Below, piece by piece: positions 30,675-34,686 of a stretch of DNA of 34,686 nt. The position numbers were made by a program, and so were the translations under genes. A model generated the notes under the pieces. The model searched no databases and was not told where the DNA came from. It was given only the letters and a program-made list of their open reading frames with translations. Source of the stretch: Candidatus Atribacteria bacterium ADurb.Bin276 (GTDB lineage: Bacteria > Atribacterota > Atribacteria > Atribacterales > Atribacteraceae); the NCBI GenBank assembly GCA_002069605.1, contig MWBQ01000084.1, positions 1 to 34,686 of the forward strand, written 5' to 3'. Numbering within the stretch: position 1 is the first letter of the stretch; every line of letters begins with the position of its first letter.

Positions 30675-31583
30675 ATGAGGAAACTCAGACCTACTGTTGA
30701 GGGAGCTTTCTTGGCTGCCTTAACAGTAGTTTTATATTTATCAAGTGTTTACCTACCATTATTCGGTTTCTTTTTAAGTTTTTTTTGTCCATTACCGGTA
30801 TTGTTTTTAGTAGTTCGCTGGGATTTAAGAACTGGTGCTTTAGCTGCCGGTGTAGCCACTCTATTAGTCGCTTTTACCGGTTTAATTCCAGCTCTAATCT
30901 GTATTAGTTATACTCTGATTGGGATTTTTTTGGGATATGCAATCAAAAGGAAATATTCTTTTTTTGAAGTAATCGGTTTCGGCAGTTTGGTATCGCTTTT
31001 ATCTAAGATTGCATTAATCGGTTTTGCACTCCTCATAACCGGAATCAACCCGATTGTTGAAAACCTTCAAATCATGGAGGAAGCCTTTCAAAGGACTTCT
31101 CAAGTGTTTGGAGGAATTGGGGAGGAAAACTTTCAGCAAATAGTAACCTTGATAAACCTTGCTCTTCCGGCAATATTAGTGGTAGCTTCCATACTTGATA
31201 CCACCATTAATTTTTTTTTGGGATCATGGGTAGGGAAGAAAATCGGAATACCCTTTCCAGAATATCCAGCCTTTCGGAACTGGAAATTCCCGGTTTCGGT
31301 TTTTTGGATGTTTATCCTGAGTTGGATGTTTGTCTTGTTTGGCGGGGAAACCATTTACGGAAGAATCGGTCTCAACTTACAGATTGTAACGCAATCTCTT
31401 TTTATCGTTCAGGGAGTTGCCATTGTATATTACTTTCTGAGTCGCTATATTCAATCTCGTGGTGTAAAAATAATAATTCTTTTATTTGTGGTGTTCCAGC
31501 CAATATTTAGTACGATTTTAAGCTGGTTAGGAGTTCTCGATACCTGGTTTGATTTTAGAAAAATGAGCTCACCAAAGGGATAA
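30675..31583 (+). CDS. DUF2232/YybS-type membrane protein
   Basis: A 302-aa integral membrane protein with about eight hydrophobic segments and the start LRPTVEGAFLAALTVVLYL, typical of YybS/DUF2232 proteins. These resemble the substrate-capture (S) components of ECF transporters in size and fold pattern, but no substrate is known. No ribosome-binding site is seen before the ATG at 30675, only an A-run. In Bacillus the neighbouring gene gdpP lies between yybS and rplI; here it is missing. Function is unassigned. Confidence 0.85.
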   Translation: MRKLRPTVEGAFLAALTVVLYLSSVYLPLFGFFLSFFCPLPVLFLVVRWDLRTGALAAGVATLLVAFTGLIPALICISYTLIGIFLGYAIKRKYSFFEVIGFGSLVSLLSKIALIGFALLITGINPIVENLQIMEEAFQRTSQVFGGIGEENFQQIVTLINLALPAILVVASILDTTINFFLGSWVGKKIGIPFPEYPAFRNWKFPVSVFWMFILSWMFVLFGGETIYGRIGLNLQIVTQSLFIVQGVAIVYYFLSRYIQSRGVKIIILLFVVFQPIFSTILSWLGVLDTWFDFRKMSSPKG

Positions 31584-31662
31584 TGCGAAGGATCAGTTCT
31601 CATGCTGTTTTGGGCTAATAAGTTTGAGGATAGAGGTTTCTTTGCAGAAAAGGAGTGATATT

Positions 31663-32151
31663 ATGCAACTTATACTTTTACAAAAAGTGGAAAACCTCGG
31701 TGATGAAGGTGATGTTATCGAGGTAAAAGAAGGATACGCTAGAAATTATCTCCTTCCAAAGAAATTGGCGATTAAAGCGACCAAGGGGAGTTTGACTCAA
31801 ATTGATATTTTGAAGCGCAAGAAAAAGCAAAGAGAAGAAAAAGAGTTAGATGCTATTCGTCAGCTTCAAAAAAAGGTAGACGGATTACGTCTTGAATTTA
31901 ATAGAAAAGCTGGAGAAAAAGGAAAACTTTACGGTTCAGTAACTTCCAAAGAAATTGCTGATAAAATTGGAGAAATATTAGAATTAGAATTGGATCGTAA
32001 ATTTATTGATCTTCCAGAACCAATCAAAGACCTAGGTGAAACCGAAGTTAAACTCCATTTTGGCAAAGGTATTTATGGGTCAGTACAGGTTCAGATTATC
32101 CCCGAAGAAAGTGTTCAACCGGATGTTTCAAAAGAGGTGAAAGAATCCTGA
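31663..32151 (+). CDS. rplI: 50S ribosomal protein L9
   Basis: A 162-aa L9: the N-terminal domain MQLILLQKVENLGDEGD and GYARNYLLPKKLA, a long connecting helix (about 40-75, rich in Lys/Glu) and the C-terminal domain with LYGSVTSKEIADKI. A short Glu/Lys-rich extension ends the protein. AAAGGAGTGA about seven bases upstream fixes the ATG at 31663 over the in-frame ATG at 31624. Its stop TGA is overlapped by the predicted CTG start of dnaB. Confidence 0.95.
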   Translation: MQLILLQKVENLGDEGDVIEVKEGYARNYLLPKKLAIKATKGSLTQIDILKRKKKQREEKELDAIRQLQKKVDGLRLEFNRKAGEKGKLYGSVTSKEIADKIGEILELELDRKFIDLPEPIKDLGETEVKLHFGKGIYGSVQVQIIPEESVQPDVSKEVKES

Positions 32152-33497
32152 GTATAGAAAGAGTACCTCCCCAAAGTCTCGAAGCGGAACAAGCGACCTT
32201 GGGTTCAATGTTATTGGAGAGGAACGCTCTTCTTAAAGCATTGGAAATTCTTCGACCGGAAGATTATTATTATGATAACCATCGGATCATTTTTACTGCA
32301 ATTGGCGAGCTTTTTGAAGAAGATAAAGCCTGTGACATTGTTACTCTGGCTGAAAAGCTCAGAGCGAAAAATCAACTGGAGACGGTGGGAGGTCTTGAAT
32401 ATTTAGCACTTTTAACCAATTTAGTTCCAACTGCAGCGAATGTTGAATATTATGCTCATATCGTTGAAGAGAAAGCTATTATTCGGTTTATAATTCAAAT
32501 TTGTACCCAGATAATCAAAGAAAGTTATGAAAATCAAATCGATGCTACTGAATTACTTGATCGATCACAGCATATGATTTTGCAGTTATCGCAAAGCCGG
32601 ATAAAAAGTGATTTTGTTGCTCTAAAAACAGTCATCAATGAAGCTTTTGATCGTATTGAGGACCTCTATCATCGTGATGAGCATATAACTGGCATTCCAA
32701 CCGGTTTTGTTGATTTGGACAATATTACGGCTGGGTTTCATCCTTCCGAGCTGATTGTAATTGCAGCCAGACCTGGAATGGGAAAAACCAGTTTTTGCCT
32801 GAACATAGCTCAGCATGTGGGCATTAATAAAAAGATACCAGTGGCATTTTTCAGTCTTGAAATGTCACGAGATCACATTGCCCAAAGAATGCTTTGTGGA
32901 GAGGCCGGAATCGATGCATCTCGGGTGAGAAGAGGGCTTATTAATGAAAAAGATTGGCCGATATTAGCTTCAGCAGCTGGACGGTTAGCAAGCGCCTCAA
33001 TATATATTGACGATACACCAGGAATTACCGTTCTTGAATTGCGTGCGAAAGCCAGGAGACTAAAGATAGAAAAAAATTTGGGCTTAGTCATCGTTGATTA
33101 TTTACAATTAATGAGTGGCCATATACGAACCGAGAATCGACAACAAGAAATTTCAGAAATTTCGCGATCTTTAAAAGCCATGGCTCGGGAACTTGATGTA
33201 CCAGTTGTTGCTGTTTCTCAATTAAGCAGAGCAGTGGAGCAGAGAAACCCCAAGCGGCCCCAGCTTTCGGACCTGCGTGAAAGTGGAGCGATTGAGCAGG
33301 ATGCCGACTTGGTAATGTTTATATATCGGGAAGAGTATTATAATCCCAATACCCAGAGTAAAAAAAATATTGCTGAAGTTATCGTAGCCAAACAAAGAAA
33401 TGGTCCGGTTGGTGCTGTCGAGCTTCTTTTTAGGAATGCTTTTACGAAATTTGAAAACTTATCACGTCGTAGCTATAATCCAGGGGTGGAAGAATAA
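32148..33497 (+). CDS. dnaB: Replicative DNA helicase DnaB (CTG start)
   Basis: A 449-aa hexameric replication-fork helicase. The N-terminal domain begins with the conserved block RVPPQSLEAEQATLGSMLLE. The RecA-like domain has Walker A RPGMGKTS (208-215), SLEMSRDHIAQRML, Walker B IVDYLQLM, SQLSRAVEQR and the arginine-finger region FIYREEYY. The conserved N-terminal block lies upstream of the first ATG or TTG in frame (TTG at 32199), and no ATG, GTG or TTG is found before it. The best start is CTG at 32148, which overlaps the rplI stop (CTGA) and has GAGGTGA (32134-32140) seven bases upstream. The end of the protein is intact. Confidence 0.93.
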   Translation: MSIERVPPQSLEAEQATLGSMLLERNALLKALEILRPEDYYYDNHRIIFTAIGELFEEDKACDIVTLAEKLRAKNQLETVGGLEYLALLTNLVPTAANVEYYAHIVEEKAIIRFIIQICTQIIKESYENQIDATELLDRSQHMILQLSQSRIKSDFVALKTVINEAFDRIEDLYHRDEHITGIPTGFVDLDNITAGFHPSELIVIAARPGMGKTSFCLNIAQHVGINKKIPVAFFSLEMSRDHIAQRMLCGEAGIDASRVRRGLINEKDWPILASAAGRLASASIYIDDTPGITVLELRAKARRLKIEKNLGLVIVDYLQLMSGHIRTENRQQEISEISRSLKAMARELDVPVVAVSQLSRAVEQRNPKRPQLSDLRESGAIEQDADLVMFIYREEYYNPNTQSKKNIAEVIVAKQRNGPVGAVELLFRNAFTKFENLSRRSYNPGVEE

Positions 33498-33520
33498 AGT
33501 ATTTGGCAGTTATCTTTTCA

Positions 33521-33550
33521 TTGACATAAAATTCTTATCAATGATATTAT
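33521..33550 (+). promoter_or_regulatory. Promoter of the amino-acid-binding protein gene
   Basis: A perfect TTGACA (33521-33526), 18 bases, then TATTAT (33545-33550) with TGA just before it (33542-33544), giving an extended -10 box. Transcription near 33557 leaves a short leader of about 18 nt carrying GGGAGGG. It looks like a strong promoter, as expected for an abundant binding protein. Confidence 0.7.
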
Positions 33551-33574
33551 TTTCAAAAATTGGGAGGGATTCAT

Positions 33575-34348
33575 TTGAAAAAACACTTAGTAATTTTTTT
33601 AGTCATTATGGTTGGAATGATAGGTTTGAGTTCGTTGGCTATGGCGTCGACCCTGGATGATATAAAAGCACGGGGGACAATCATTATTGGGACGGATGCG
33701 ACTTATCCACCGATGGAATATCATGATGAAGCAGGAAATATGATTGGTTTTGATATTGACCTTGGCAACGCCATTGCCGAGTTGTTGGGAGTCAAAGCGG
33801 AGTTTATTGATACAGCTTGGGATGGGATATTTCCAGCTTTGGATTCGAAAAAGTTTGATATCATCATGTCTTCGACTTCAATAACTGAAGAGCGGTTAAA
33901 GTCTAAAGACATGAGTGACCCTTATTATCAAACATCTCAAGCAATTGCGATTCGAAAAGATGATGACTCGATAAAAGGGCCAGAAGATTTAGTTGGGAAA
34001 GTAGTTGCGGTTCAAATTGGAACTACTGGAGATTTTGCTGTAAGCGAAATTGAAGGTATAAAAGAAATTAAACGTTTTGATACCACCGATAAAGCCTATA
34101 TGGAAGTTATGAATAAAAGAGCTGATGCTGTCGTGAATGATTATTCTGAAGTATCATTCCGGATGACGCTTCTTCCTGATATGAAAGTTGCTGCGACATT
34201 CAAAGAAGGAGAAGATATTTACGGAATAACAATGCGTAAAGGTGAAACCGAATTATTAGCAGCCATCAATGAAGCAATTGCTAAATTAAAAGAATCGGGT
34301 AAATATCAGGAAATTCATGACAAATGGTTTACTGTTCCGGGAAATTAG
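33575..34348 (+). CDS. Amino-acid ABC transporter substrate-binding protein (SBP family 3)
   Basis: A 257-aa extracytoplasmic solute-binding protein. A signal peptide (1-24: basic KK, hydrophobic core, AMA cleavage before S25) has no lipobox cysteine, so the protein should be soluble in a periplasm. The family-3 signature is present: IIGTDATYPPMEY, GFDIDLGNAIAELLG, DTAWDGIFPALDSKKFDIIMS, QIGTTGDFAV. It binds polar or basic amino acids in typical relatives; specificity is not certain. The TTG start at 33575 has GGGAGGG about six bases upstream; an earlier TTG at 33560 overlaps that site and is rejected. Confidence 0.93.
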   Translation: MKKHLVIFLVIMVGMIGLSSLAMASTLDDIKARGTIIIGTDATYPPMEYHDEAGNMIGFDIDLGNAIAELLGVKAEFIDTAWDGIFPALDSKKFDIIMSSTSITEERLKSKDMSDPYYQTSQAIAIRKDDDSIKGPEDLVGKVVAVQIGTTGDFAVSEIEGIKEIKRFDTTDKAYMEVMNKRADAVVNDYSEVSFRMTLLPDMKVAATFKEGEDIYGITMRKGETELLAAINEAIAKLKESGKYQEIHDKWFTVPGN

Positions 34349-34380
34349 AAGAGCAGAAACAGTTTTCATAAAAAATTTTT

Positions 34381-34411
34381 AATGGGCGCTATGAAATAGC
34401 GCCCATTTTTT
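34381..34411 (+). terminator. Intrinsic terminator after the binding-protein gene
   Basis: An 11-bp perfect stem, AATGGGCGCTA (34381-34391) with TAGCGCCCATT (34397-34407), closes a TGAAA loop and runs directly into a T-run (34406-34411). It is a textbook intrinsic terminator. It should let the binding protein be made from its own short transcript and separate it from the permease gene. Confidence 0.9.
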
Positions 34412-34630
34412 CGGTATTTGAAAAAATATTGATTAAAATAAGTGTTTTCTGGTGGTCACATAACTCTTCGATTGTAAAAAACAGAAAAGATAGCATTTTT
34501 TCTTTTTTACTGTAGGCAGGAGTTGGATGCAGTTTAGGCTTAGATTTAAAAAAATGAGTTTTACCAATAAATAGTAAAAAAACATTACCCAAGTGGGAAT
34601 CAAACCACGATCAAAAATGTTCGAAGCGAA
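34412..34630 (+). other. Gene-free stretch between binding protein and permease
   Basis: No gene is supported here. GTAAAAAA (starting near 34474) can pair with TTTTTTAC (near 34506-34513) to make a long, imperfect A/T hairpin. AACATT and AATGTT flank a segment containing CCCAAGTGGG (about 34583-34621), a possible folded leader ahead of the permease. I found no convincing promoter, although one is needed if the terminator at 34381 is efficient. Confidence 0.4.
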
Positions 34631-34644
34631 AGGAGGTACCATGG

Positions 34645-34686
34645 TTGCAATTTGACCTATCAGGACTCATTAAAGCTATTCCTGCT
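34645..34686 (+). CDS. Amino-acid ABC transporter permease, N-terminal fragment
   Basis: Only the first 14 codons are in the window. Read from TTG at 34645 they give MQFDLSGLIKAIPA, which resembles the N-terminus of HisM/GlnP-type permeases that follow family-3 binding proteins. AGGAGG (34631-34636) is eight bases upstream. The ATG at 34641 is in another frame and meets a stop after four codons, so TTG is the likely start. The assignment rests on this short match and on context. Confidence 0.65.
   Translation, partial: MQFDLSGLIKAIPA

Noticed and set aside
32199-32201. TTG at 32199 as the dnaB start
   Set aside because: It would remove the conserved N-terminal block encoded just upstream and has no ribosome-binding site at a suitable distance.
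34641-34655. ATG at 34641 as the permease start
   Set aside because: It reads only four codons before a stop. The TTG at 34645 in the neighbouring frame gives a permease-like N-terminus.
1-34686. CRISPR arrays, tRNA/rRNA genes, transposases, toxin-antitoxin pairs, phage genes
   Set aside because: No regularly spaced repeats, cloverleaf or rRNA signatures or recognisable mobile-element proteins were seen on reading both strands.

Overview
The window reads like a compact, housekeeping-rich stretch of an anaerobic, hydrogen-metabolising, rod-shaped bacterium. Every gene I can support lies on the + strand. Gene order around nadD-yqeK-LCP-rsfS, rpsF-ssb-rpsR-(DUF2232)-rplI-dnaB and mreCD-mrdA-rodA is Firmicutes-like. 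However, rpmA encodes an L27 without the cleavable N-terminal extension, there is no prp protease gene between rplU and rpmA, and the solute-binding protein has a type-I signal peptide without a lipobox. Together these fit a diderm, non-Firmicute anaerobe. Atribacterota is my best guess from the overall gene repertoire; this is inference and could not be tested here.

Region 1 (1-8800) is a [FeFe]-hydrogenase operon with its own promoter (183-211) and a strong hairpin at its end. It has the familiar order NuoE / HATPase / thioredoxin-like ferredoxin / NuoF / HydA, with two changes. The first NuoF is fused to a GltD-like NAD(P)H:FAD oxidoreductase (1030 aa). A second NuoE-NuoF pair sits between it and HydA, and in that second NuoF the N-terminal [2Fe-2S] domain has lost all four cysteines. 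This suggests one assembly joining H2, ferredoxin, NAD(H) and probably NADP(H), and it is the most interesting item in the window.

Region 2 (8835-19862) is a tightly packed run of 11 genes, most overlapping by a few bases: a RuvC/YqgF-like protein (apparently leaderless), AMMECR1-family amrA and radical-SAM amrS, apbE, the elongasome genes mreC-mreD-mrdA-rodA, two linked radical-SAM-type genes of unknown function (TIGR03960 and DUF2344), and RNase G/E. A 30-bp perfect palindrome lies inside mreD.

Region 3 (19879-26873) starts from a consensus promoter: rplU, rpmA, obg, proB, proA, nadD, yqeK, an LCP protein and rsfS. Region 4 (26870-29534) is metK-ahcY behind a leader of about 160 nt, an S-adenosylmethionine synthesis and recycling unit. 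Region 5 (29594-33497) is rpsF-ssb-rpsR-DUF2232-rplI-dnaB. It begins with a good match to the S6:S18 autoregulatory leader. The SSB is only 110 aa and lacks the acidic tail, and dnaB appears to start at a CTG codon. Region 6 (33521-end) is an amino-acid ABC transporter: the solute-binding protein with its own promoter and terminator, then about 240 bases without a gene, then the first 14 codons of the permease.

Non-ATG starts are frequent (GTG, several TTG, one CTG). I saw no tRNA, rRNA, CRISPR array, insertion sequence or prophage gene.
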